A program made the position numbers and the translations under genes. DNA of 64,000 nucleotides from JAEMQF01 sp963850525 (lineage in GTDB: Bacteria > Pseudomonadota > Gammaproteobacteria > Burkholderiales > Burkholderiaceae_C): the NCBI GenBank assembly GCA_963850525.1, contig CAWKLQ010000008.1:248001-312000 (forward strand), in the 5' to 3' direction. Within the stretch, counting starts at the first letter, position 1. Every line of letters starts with the position of its first letter. The notes below the pieces were generated by a model, which ran no database searches, was not told where the DNA came from, and was given only the letters and a program-made list of their open reading frames with translations. Positions 14,855 through 21,668 of this stretch are shown here, in pieces.

Positions 14855-15117
14855 CAGGGACGTCGCGAGTCATGTCTCCAGTCGGCGCGGCAGCCGTCCG
14901 GGGCGGCTGACACGTCACAGCCTCGGCGATTTGACGACGGCTTCCGGCTGCGGCAACGGACATGCTGAGAGGCGCGATGGGACCCAAACCCGACTGTCCG
15001 CTGACCTCAATCCCGTTCTTCAAAGCTGCCGGTCGGCCGCATAAGACCGCGCGCGCTGCCGCGGCATCAGCAGACGCTGGGCGTCGTGGAGCGCCAGGCC
15101 CGGCCTCTGAGTCGCGC

Positions 15118-16287
15118 TCAGTCCCGATCGCGCGGCACCAGCGCCTCCAGCTGCCGAATCTCAGCCAGCGTGCGTGCGCCGAGCAGGCCCATGACGCGAT
15201 CGATCTCGTCGCGATAGATCGCCAGTACCCGCTCCACGCCGGCCTGCCCGGCCACGGCCAGGCCCCACAACTGCGGGCGCGCGACGAGCACGGCGGCTGC
15301 GCCGAGCGCGAGCGCCTTGACCACGTCCGCGCCACGGCGCACGCCACCGTCCAGCAGCACCGGCAGGCGGCCCTGCACGGCGCCGACGATGTCGGGCAAG
15401 GCCTCCAGTGAACTCGTCGCGCCGTCCAGCTGCCGGCCGCCGTGGTTGGACACGATCAGGCCGTCGATGCCCAGCGCCAGCGCACGCTTCGCCTCCGCCG
15501 GGTGCAACACGCCCTTGAGCAGCAGCGGAGCACGCCACTGCTCGCGCAGCCGGGCCACGTCGTCCCAGTTCATGGCCGGATCCAGCAGCGATGCCATGCG
15601 CCCGGCCAGGGTGGCGAGCGACTCGCTCGAGCCTGGGCGCAGGTAGTTGCCGAAGGTCAGGGTGCGCAGGTCGTTCCGCATCGCCCAGGCCCAGCGCCAC
15701 TTGGGCGTCATCGCCAGCCACTGGCGCGCACTGAAGCGCGGCGGGATCGAGAAGCCGTTCGCCAGATCGCGCTCGCGCTGGCCGAGCAGCTGGTTGTCGA
15801 CGGTCAGCACCAGCGCCTGGTAACCGGCGCCGTGCGCGCGGTCGGCGAGCTCGCGGGTGAAGGCGCGGTCGCGGTAGATGAACACCTGCATCCAGCGCGG
15901 CCCATCGTGCTGCGTGGCGACCTGTTCGATCGAACACACCGAGCCATGGCTCAGGCAGTACACCGTGCCCGCGGCCGCCGCGGCGCGTGCTGCGGCAATC
16001 TCGCCGCGCGGCCAGAACAGCCCGGCCAGGCCGGTGGGCCCGATGAGCACCGGACCACTCAGGGTCTGGCCGAACAAGGTCAGGGACTGGTCACGCAGGC
16101 CCGCGCCGCGCAGCGGCTGCGGCACGAAGGCCCAGCGGCCGAACGCCGACTCGTTGCGCCGCAACGTACGTTCGTCTTCGGCGCCGCCATCGGCAAAGTC
16201 GAAGATCGCCTGCGGCAGGCGGCGGCGTGCCGCCTCGCGCATCGAGCGGATGTGGGGGTAGCGCTGCGCGAGAGTGGGATCGGGCAT
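15118..16287 (-). CDS. FMN-dependent alpha-hydroxy-acid oxidase/dehydrogenase
   Basis: A 389-residue TIM-barrel flavoenzyme of the lactate dehydrogenase (LldD), glycolate oxidase and mandelate dehydrogenase family. It oxidises an L-2-hydroxy acid to the 2-oxoacid. The diagnostic SNHGGRQLDG motif carries the catalytic His and substrate-binding Arg, and LDGGVRRGADVVKALALGA binds FMN phosphate. FADGGAEDERTLRRNE begins the family domain. ATG at 16287 is chosen; ATG at 16296 adds three residues. It is divergent from the RraA-like gene, about 90 nt away, suggesting a shared promoter region and a 2-hydroxy/2-oxoacid pathway. Substrate not identifiable. Confidence 0.85.
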   Translation of the reverse strand: MPDPTLAQRYPHIRSMREAARRRLPQAIFDFADGGAEDERTLRRNESAFGRWAFVPQPLRGAGLRDQSLTLFGQTLSGPVLIGPTGLAGLFWPRGEIAAARAAAAAGTVYCLSHGSVCSIEQVATQHDGPRWMQVFIYRDRAFTRELADRAHGAGYQALVLTVDNQLLGQRERDLANGFSIPPRFSARQWLAMTPKWRWAWAMRNDLRTLTFGNYLRPGSSESLATLAGRMASLLDPAMNWDDVARLREQWRAPLLLKGVLHPAEAKRALALGIDGLIVSNHGGRQLDGATSSLEALPDIVGAVQGRLPVLLDGGVRRGADVVKALALGAAAVLVARPQLWGLAVAGQAGVERVLAIYRDEIDRVMGLLGARTLAEIRQLEALVPRDRD

Positions 16288-16376
16288 TGGGGGCATCGGC
16301 GGCTTGGACGGGCTGTGGCTCGAAGCGGCGGCCCGCGTCTCGGTACCATCTCCGTTCCCGTCACGAAGGATAGAAC

Positions 16377-17042
16377 ATGATCGACGAAGCCCCACGGATC
16401 CGGCGCCAGTCGGTGCAGCGGCCGAGCGCGGCGCAAGTGGATGCGCTGCGCGGCACGCCCACCGGCTTCCTGGTCGACGCGCTCGGCGGCAGCGGCGCGC
16501 TGGACTACCGCATCAAGCCCGCGATCGCCGAACAGGCCTCGTGCTGCGGCGTCGCGCTGACCTGCGATGCCGGCCCGGCCGACAACCTGGCGCTGATGGC
16601 AGCCCTGGAAGCGATGCAGCCGGGCGATGTGCTGGTTGCCGCCACAGGCGGCTACACCGGCTGCGCGGTCACCGGCGACCTGGTGCTGGGCATGGCACGC
16701 AACTGCGGCGCGGTCGGCTTCGTCACCGACGGCTGCGTGCGCGATCTGCCCGGCATCCGCGCGGTCGGTCTGCCGTGCTATTGCGTCGGCGTCACGCCCA
16801 ATTCGCCGGCCCGCTCCGGCCCGGGCAGCGTGGGTCTTGCGGTCACCATTGCCGGCCATCCGGTGGCCAGCGGCGACGTCATCGTCTGCGACGCTGACGG
16901 CGTGGTCGTCGTGCCGCAGGGGCGCCTGGACGAAGTGATCGGGCGGCTGCCGGCGATCCGCAAGGCAGAGGCCGAACTCGATCAGGCGGTGCGCGACGGT
17001 CTGCGCGTTCCGGGCTTCCTGGATGGCCGAATCCCGGTGTAG
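16377..17042 (+). CDS. RraA-like protein / 4-hydroxy-4-methyl-2-oxoglutarate aldolase family
   Basis: A 221-residue protein of the RraA/HMG aldolase fold. It has the metal and substrate motif GAVGFVTDGCVRD (Arg and Asp of the aldolase site), the PGDVLV segment, and CDADGVVVVPQGRLDEV near the C-terminus. Catalytically competent members cleave 4-carboxy-4-hydroxy-2-oxoacids to pyruvate; regulatory RraA members bind RNase E. The complete GxxxDGxxRD motif and the neighbouring hydroxy-acid oxidase favour the enzymatic role. Divergent start 89 nt from that oxidase. Confidence 0.75.
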   Translation: MIDEAPRIRRQSVQRPSAAQVDALRGTPTGFLVDALGGSGALDYRIKPAIAEQASCCGVALTCDAGPADNLALMAALEAMQPGDVLVAATGGYTGCAVTGDLVLGMARNCGAVGFVTDGCVRDLPGIRAVGLPCYCVGVTPNSPARSGPGSVGLAVTIAGHPVASGDVIVCDADGVVVVPQGRLDEVIGRLPAIRKAEAELDQAVRDGLRVPGFLDGRIPV

Positions 17043-17411
17043 GTGACCGTCGGCTTCATGGCAGTCCGGTGCGATCGACAGGTTCAGGGCGAAGTGATCG
17101 AATCAGCGAGGACCGGCCCTCGACCCATAGTGCGCGTAGCCGCCGCGGCCGCAACCAGCCGCTTTGCACCGCAGCAGACGATCGTCCCCCGATTCGCAGA
17201 GCTTTCGCACGTGAGCCTCACCGCTATCCTCTCCGGCAAAACGGTTCTGGCGCGCCGCTCTACCGTTTGAATCGTCGCCACAGGCGGCCGCCATCGCGGC
17301 CACGCGTGATGGCGCCGGTTGCGTGACGCACGCGCACAGGCTGGACGCAGACATCTTCGTGTCCAATGTCCCTTGCTTCCCGTGGCTGACGAGTACGTGC
17401 GCCGCTCGCTG
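17043..17411. other. Intergenic, no recognisable feature
   Basis: A 369-nt gap between two converging genes. I see no plausible coding sequence, no terminator with a U-tract and no REP element. Several short frames are open only because of high GC. Confidence 0.5.
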
Positions 17412-18767
17412 TCAGTGACGCTCTCGGAACTGATGTCTCAACACGTACTTCGCCGTCTGCCGGCCGAGCGCCCGGCCGTCTTCGAGGGACGTCCTGAAGT
17501 GCATGCCGCCCCAGATGCGCGCGATGCCGAGTTCGTCGGCCATCTCGTCGATCGATGCGTAGTCGTGCGTCGTGCCGGTGACCGTGCTGTTGAAGCTGAA
17601 GGCCAGCTTGCGCGTGCCGAAGGCCTGGCGCAGTGTCTCGCCCAGCGTACCTGCGATGCAGCTGTGCGCGGCCGGGTACTCGGGATGGTTCGGCACCGGG
17701 CCGAGCGGCAGCCACGTCGGGTCGGCGTTTGTCGCGTCGTTGCCGTCGGTGTCGGCCAAATTGATCGCGCTGGCCGGGCGCCAGAACAGGTGGTGGTACT
17801 TCGACTCGAAGCAGCCGAGCAGCGTATCGGCCATGCCGGACCAGATCATCGCCATCACGCGGGCGTTCTCGGCCACCGTGGGCCGGCTGCTCGCGAACTG
17901 GCGGAAGTTGCGCGGCCAGAAGGTGTTCGGCAACTCGGTGTGCGAGCGCGCGATCTCGGTCTGCTCGGCTGTTCGAAGCACGCTGGCGGTGCTGCCCAGG
18001 TCGTAGACCTCTTTCCACTCGCGCGCGTAGCGGCGGCTCGACAGCGCCGGCGGACCGTCGGCGCGGAACTGCGCCGCGTGGTGGATCACGAACGGCTTCA
18101 TGTAGGGGAACCACGGCGTGATCGGGTTCAGGCCGCGGAAGTCGCCCGGCTCGCTGCCGGGCACGAACGGCGGCAGCGTCACCAGACGGCCGTCGTCGGC
18201 GCGCAGCGCCACGATGCCGGCCGCCACTTCGGCGCCAACAGCGAGGCCGCGCGTGCGTGCGGCGTCGCCGGGCAACTGGGCCAGCCAGGCGTTGTAGGCC
18301 GGTTGATAGGTCGCCGATCGGCCCGGAAAGATCGCGCTCAGCACGCCATGCGCGGCCGCACCGACGGCCGCATCGATCGATGCGCCGTCGGTGGGCGCGG
18401 CCGGTTCGATCGCGTACGGCCGATGCGTGCGCGCGATTGCCATCGCGGCGTCGTACATCGCCAGGTGCACCGTGGCCAGATCCATCGGCCAGATTGGGCG
18501 CTGTTCGGCGGCTGTCGCTGGCGGCGCGGTTCCACGGGTGTTGTAAGTGTCGGCCGCGACCTGGGTCCACAGCGAGACGACGTTGGGCCTGTAGTCGGGC
18601 AACGGCCGCGACACATGGGCGGCCGACTCGCGCTGCGACGCCTCTTCTTCCAGCGCCTCCTGCGCGTCGACGCCCGTGCTACCGCCGCCGCAAGCGGCGA
18701 GTGCGAGTGCGAGTGCGCTGACGATGACGACCCATGATCTGATCGGGATAAGTGAAATGCCTGCCAT
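17412..18767 (-). CDS. Vanadium haloperoxidase/PAP2-type lipoprotein
   Basis: A 451-residue protein. A lipoprotein signal (LALALAACGGG) tethers it to an envelope membrane. The core matches the three-part haloperoxidase/acid-phosphatase site: KYHHLFWRP (KX6RP), PEYPAAHSC (PxxH with the catalytic His) and ARIWGGMHF (RX5H). These bind vanadate in vanadium haloperoxidases or phosphate in PAP2 phosphatases. Length and the FWRPASAINLADTDGN region fit the bacterial haloperoxidase branch. GGAGG 6 nt before the ATG supports the start. It carries the ECF-type promoter described at 18835-18864. Halide preference cannot be predicted. Confidence 0.82.
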   Translation of the reverse strand: MAGISLIPIRSWVVIVSALALALAACGGGSTGVDAQEALEEEASQRESAAHVSRPLPDYRPNVVSLWTQVAADTYNTRGTAPPATAAEQRPIWPMDLATVHLAMYDAAMAIARTHRPYAIEPAAPTDGASIDAAVGAAAHGVLSAIFPGRSATYQPAYNAWLAQLPGDAARTRGLAVGAEVAAGIVALRADDGRLVTLPPFVPGSEPGDFRGLNPITPWFPYMKPFVIHHAAQFRADGPPALSSRRYAREWKEVYDLGSTASVLRTAEQTEIARSHTELPNTFWPRNFRQFASSRPTVAENARVMAMIWSGMADTLLGCFESKYHHLFWRPASAINLADTDGNDATNADPTWLPLGPVPNHPEYPAAHSCIAGTLGETLRQAFGTRKLAFSFNSTVTGTTHDYASIDEMADELGIARIWGGMHFRTSLEDGRALGRQTAKYVLRHQFRERH

Positions 18768-18803
18768 GTCTGCCTCCGATGAGTTGCCGAGGTTGGCGCG
18801 TCC

Positions 18804-18826
18804 GAGGCCGCGAAGGACGTGGCCTC
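18804..18826 (-). promoter_or_regulatory. Leader hairpin GAGGCC/GGCCTC in haloperoxidase 5' region
   Basis: An inverted repeat (6-bp arms, 11-nt loop) lies between the ECF-type promoter and the start of the haloperoxidase gene. An identical copy occurs at 19792-19814 upstream of the adjacent lipoprotein gene, so it was duplicated with the promoter. It may be an mRNA stability or attenuation hairpin. Confidence 0.45.
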
Positions 18827-18834
18827 TCGAACGA

Positions 18835-18864
18835 ATAGACGCAACGCTCAGGAGTAGTCAGACA
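18835..18864 (-). promoter_or_regulatory. ECF sigma promoter of haloperoxidase gene
   Basis: On the minus strand this reads TGTCTGACTA, 12 nt, GCGTCTAT. It is one of four motifs with identical spacing around the ECF sigma gene. The CGTC core is typical of ECF -10 elements. It lies about 68 nt from the haloperoxidase ATG. Confidence 0.75.
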
Positions 18865-18872
18865 TGGCGCAG

Positions 18873-19739
18873 TCAGCGCTGGCCAACGGTAGCGAAAGTG
18901 ATCCAGTTCCAGCCATCGTTCGATCCGGCCCAGAACGCAAGACGTGTTGCCCCTGACGTCATTGGCAGCGCGATTGCAAATCCTCTGTATCCCGTTGAGT
19001 TCTCCAAAGCAGGCGCACACGAGGCCACCGACGCATCGAAGTCGAAACTCACGACCAAAGCGTTCTCGCTCCCGCTCGGGGTGACGGAGCCGTTGAACCC
19101 GCAGCCCAGATAGCTGCCATTTAGCTTGCCGTTTGGCGCGATGTCGACGGCCATGCGGTTGCCGGCGGGGTCAGCCAACGACCAGCTGCCAACGACTGTC
19201 GCGATGGAAGCGGGTCGGCTGAAGTCATAGCTCGTTCCCGGGATAGGGCCACCGTCAAACGTCGCGGCCTTGGTGGTGAACTGCCCTGCCAGGATGGATC
19301 CGGACAGACTCGGTACCGTCACATCGAATCTGACATCAACATAGGCGGGCTGGCCTCTATACCCACCGTTGAACCGTCCTGACCGTGTTCCGTCGATGCT
19401 GGTCCACATCCAGGCCGAGTCCGTACTGACCCAGTAGTCGACAAACCTGAACGCGTGGGACCAATCTGTGCCGAAGAAGCCAACTTTGACACCGTCGCCC
19501 ATGGTGACGTACAGCAAATCGTAGTCGCGCTCATCCCTGAGCGTGCCCCCGAAAACACCAGATACGAATCGAGCCGCTGTTGGCCCGGTGCCCCTTGGCA
19601 TCGATGACTGGGTGATCGGCGCCGCCGATGGAGGTTCACTGCTTCCTCCGCCCCCGCACGCGGAGAGCACAAAGACAGCAAGACCTAGAGCCACGCTGTG
19701 AATGGAGCAGCGGTCAATCTTGGAAACGGGCTTGTCCAT
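18873..19739 (-). CDS. Putative lipoprotein, paralogue of the next one
   Basis: A 288-residue protein with a lipobox (VFVLSACGGGG) after a signal peptide. The body is rich in Gly, Thr and aromatic residues and predicted mainly beta. The C-terminal approximately 100 residues (VVGSWSLADPAGNRMAVDI, SYLGCGFNGSV, FDFDASVASC, YRGFAIALPM) align with the same region of the lipoprotein at 19937-20884, including two matching cysteines. AGGAG 6 nt before the ATG supports the start. It carries the shared ECF promoter. No family recognised; envelope location is inferred from the lipobox. Confidence 0.72.
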   Translation of the reverse strand: MDKPVSKIDRCSIHSVALGLAVFVLSACGGGGSSEPPSAAPITQSSMPRGTGPTAARFVSGVFGGTLRDERDYDLLYVTMGDGVKVGFFGTDWSHAFRFVDYWVSTDSAWMWTSIDGTRSGRFNGGYRGQPAYVDVRFDVTVPSLSGSILAGQFTTKAATFDGGPIPGTSYDFSRPASIATVVGSWSLADPAGNRMAVDIAPNGKLNGSYLGCGFNGSVTPSGSENALVVSFDFDASVASCAPALENSTGYRGFAIALPMTSGATRLAFWAGSNDGWNWITFATVGQR

Positions 19740-19791
19740 GAGCTTCTCCTTTTCCCGCTCGCGCCGATGGATTACCGGGCTTGGCAGGTCC

Positions 19792-19814
19792 GAGGCCGCG
19801 AAGGACGTGGCCTC
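19792..19814 (-). promoter_or_regulatory. Leader hairpin GAGGCC/GGCCTC in lipoprotein 5' region
   Basis: Same inverted repeat and loop as at 18804-18826. It is part of a directly repeated segment of about 70 bp (19789-19858 versus 18801-18870) that includes the ECF promoter. The near-identity of the non-promoter part indicates recent duplication or selection on the leader. Confidence 0.45.
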
Positions 19815-19822
19815 TCACACGA

Positions 19823-19852
19823 ATAGACGCAGTGCTCAAGAGAACTCAGACA
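19823..19852 (-). promoter_or_regulatory. ECF sigma promoter of lipoprotein gene
   Basis: On the minus strand: TGTCTGAGTT, 12 nt, GCGTCTAT. Both hexamer-like blocks are identical to the promoter of the kinase gene at 21617-21646. It lies about 84 nt from the lipoprotein ATG at 19739. Confidence 0.8.
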
Positions 19853-19936
19853 TGACGCGAGCGACCCAATGGCGTCGAGGGCTGGCGGCCGCTGAAAACG
19901 TAGCGGGGCCGTCCCGTTCGGATCAGTGTGAGCGCC

Positions 19937-20884
19937 TCAGCGGCGGCCGATGGCCAGCATCTCGTCGCCGTCGACGCCGTTGCCTGTCAACAATGCGAAC
20001 ACCATTTGCCATCCGCCTGTCGCCAAGGGGTAGGCCAACGCCACACCCTCGTAAGTCAAGCCGTGTGTCCAGGAGCTTGTGCACGATGTCGCTTCGTGCC
20101 GGGCCGTGACTGTGTAGAGGCCACCATCACCGACGCGCAAGTTGCCTCTCAGTGAGCAGCCGCGGTAGCTCAGCGTTAGAGCGCCGTCGGCGGCCACGTC
20201 GAGTGACATGCCGACGCGTGACACGTCGGTCAGGGTCCATGAACCGACGGCATTCGCTAGCAGCGCCGGCGCCAGTGCGTGGTTGGGCGAAATGCCCGGC
20301 AAGGGCGTTGGTCCCAGGGCGTAGGTCACAGCCGGCGTGGTCCTGTATCGAAGCGAGCCGCCGTCCAGCAGGGCGGCGCCAGCGCCACTGTCGCCGATAT
20401 CCGTGCGGAGATACACGCTGTCCCCGCCCCTCCCCCAGTCGCGGCCGTTGACCGCAGTGCGGTCGTTGCTATTGCATCCAACACCGCCCTTTGAATAGAT
20501 GACGCCTGTGATGACGGGTGCTTGGGCCAGATCCGGGCCATAGATCAGCCAACGGTCGAAGCCCCGCCCGACGGTATCGGGCGCTTGCAGCAGTATGAAC
20601 GAAGGGTCCGTGCGACCGATGATCGTGCCACCCACCGCGGCCTGGACCGTCGCGAATGGCTGTATGCCTTCCGGTGGTGTCTCACAAGAAAAAGGTGGCG
20701 GCGCAGGCGGAGGCGGGAGTGGCGACGCAGACGGAGGTGGCAGCACCGTCGCGGGGGCGTTCCCGTCGCCGCCCCCGCCGCAGGCCGCCATCAATGCGGC
20801 CACCGAGACTGCGAGCAAACAGTTCGACAGCAGGACCGGGGCACTCCGCCGCCGCTTGGGCGCAAGATGATGCGTAGTTGTCAT
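19937..20884 (-). CDS. Putative lipoprotein with Pro-rich spacer
   Basis: A 315-residue protein. The signal peptide ends in a lipobox (AALMAACGGGG). A Pro/Ala spacer of about 30 residues follows, as in outer-membrane lipoproteins that extend into the periplasm or to the surface. The C-terminal 100 residues (AVGSWTLTDVSRVGMSLDV, SYRGCSLRGNL, ARHEATSC, YEGVALAYPL) are related to the neighbouring lipoprotein. AGGAG 7 nt upstream fixes the ATG at 20884. It has the shared ECF promoter about 68 nt upstream and is divergent from the sigma gene. No known family. Confidence 0.72.
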   Translation of the reverse strand: MTTTHHLAPKRRRSAPVLLSNCLLAVSVAALMAACGGGGDGNAPATVLPPPSASPLPPPPAPPPFSCETPPEGIQPFATVQAAVGGTIIGRTDPSFILLQAPDTVGRGFDRWLIYGPDLAQAPVITGVIYSKGGVGCNSNDRTAVNGRDWGRGGDSVYLRTDIGDSGAGAALLDGGSLRYRTTPAVTYALGPTPLPGISPNHALAPALLANAVGSWTLTDVSRVGMSLDVAADGALTLSYRGCSLRGNLRVGDGGLYTVTARHEATSCTSSWTHGLTYEGVALAYPLATGGWQMVFALLTGNGVDGDEMLAIGRR

Positions 20885-20951
20885 AGCCGTTCTCCTCGGA
20901 TGAGTGCCTTTGGAATGGATCGCCGACGCCGCCGTCGTGCCGCTCACCGAC

Positions 20952-20981
20952 AAAGACGCCAATCCAGCGCCAACTCAGACA
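20952..20981 (-). promoter_or_regulatory. ECF sigma promoter of Pro-rich lipoprotein gene
   Basis: On the minus strand: TGTCTGAGTT, 12 nt, GCGTCTTT. It differs from the other copies by one base in the -10 block. It lies in the divergent region between the lipoprotein and sigma genes. Confidence 0.75.
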
Positions 20982-21056
20982 TCGGTGCAGAATCAACCGT
21001 CACACGCCCGTCGAACGGACGCGTGCGGACCGATCTTCCACGGAGGCATCAACGGC

Positions 21057-21611
21057 ATGGGCGATATCAGCGCGCTGCTCAAGCAAGCCTCGGCCGAGGA
21101 GCCGGCGGTCATGGACCGGGTGTTTGCGCTGCTCTACGACGACGTGCACCGCATGGCCCGCGCGCGGCTGGCCGGCAACCAGCCGATGACGCTGCTGGAC
21201 ACCACCGGCCTTGCGCACGAGGCCTACCTGCGGCTGCGCAATGCCGGACGCATCGACGTCGACAGCCGCGCGCGGCTGATGGCTTATGTGTCGCAGGTGC
21301 TGCGCGCGGTGATCGTCGATTTCGCGCGCAGGCGCAACGCCGAGCGTCGCGGCGGCGGGCTCGCGCACGTGACGCTCGACACCGACGTGGCCGATTCGGT
21401 GGCCGCCGCCGACGCCGATGTGGAGCACATCGCCAACGCGCTCGAGGTGCTCGAGGCCACCGATCCGCGGTTGCGCCAAGTGGTCGAGATGCGCTACTTC
21501 GGCGGCATGACCGACAGCGAGATCGGCGAGGCGCTCGGTGTCACGCCGCGCACGGTCGGGCGCGACTGGGAGCGGGCCCGGCTGCTGCTGTCGGTGGCGC
21601 TGAAAACCTGA
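21057..21611 (+). CDS. ECF RNA polymerase sigma factor (TIGR02999/ECF43-like)
   Basis: A 184-residue sigma factor with sigma-2 (about residues 13-85) and sigma-4 (about 125-180; DPRLRQVVEMRYFGGMTDSE then GVTPRTVGRDW) and no extra domain. LLDTTGLAHEAYLRL replaces the acidic DAED-type stretch of canonical sigma 2.2 with Thr49-Thr50. In relatives from Vibrio and Xanthomonas a threonine here is phosphorylated by a neighbouring kinase to allow polymerase binding. GGAGG 10 nt before the ATG at 21057. The adjacent transmembrane kinase gene (57 nt downstream) is the likely activator. No anti-sigma gene is present, which fits kinase control. Confidence 0.85.
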   Translation: MGDISALLKQASAEEPAVMDRVFALLYDDVHRMARARLAGNQPMTLLDTTGLAHEAYLRLRNAGRIDVDSRARLMAYVSQVLRAVIVDFARRRNAERRGGGLAHVTLDTDVADSVAAADADVEHIANALEVLEATDPRLRQVVEMRYFGGMTDSEIGEALGVTPRTVGRDWERARLLLSVALKT

Positions 21612-21616
21612 CCCGA

Positions 21617-21646
21617 TGTCTGAGTTGGGCGCCCGTTTGCGTCTAT
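21617..21646 (+). promoter_or_regulatory. ECF sigma promoter of kinase-TonB receptor operon
   Basis: TGTCTGAGTT, 12 nt, GCGTCTAT, starting 5 nt after the sigma stop and ending 22 nt before the kinase ATG. It would let the sigma factor drive its own activating kinase and the downstream receptor, a positive loop. Confidence 0.8.
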
Positions 21647-21668
21647 GCGCTGACCGGACTCCCGATCC

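Noticed and set aside
14855..15117. Short open frames between the toxin gene and the hydroxy-acid oxidase
   Set aside because: No ribosome binding site, no homology-like pattern and conflicting frames. Treated as non-coding.
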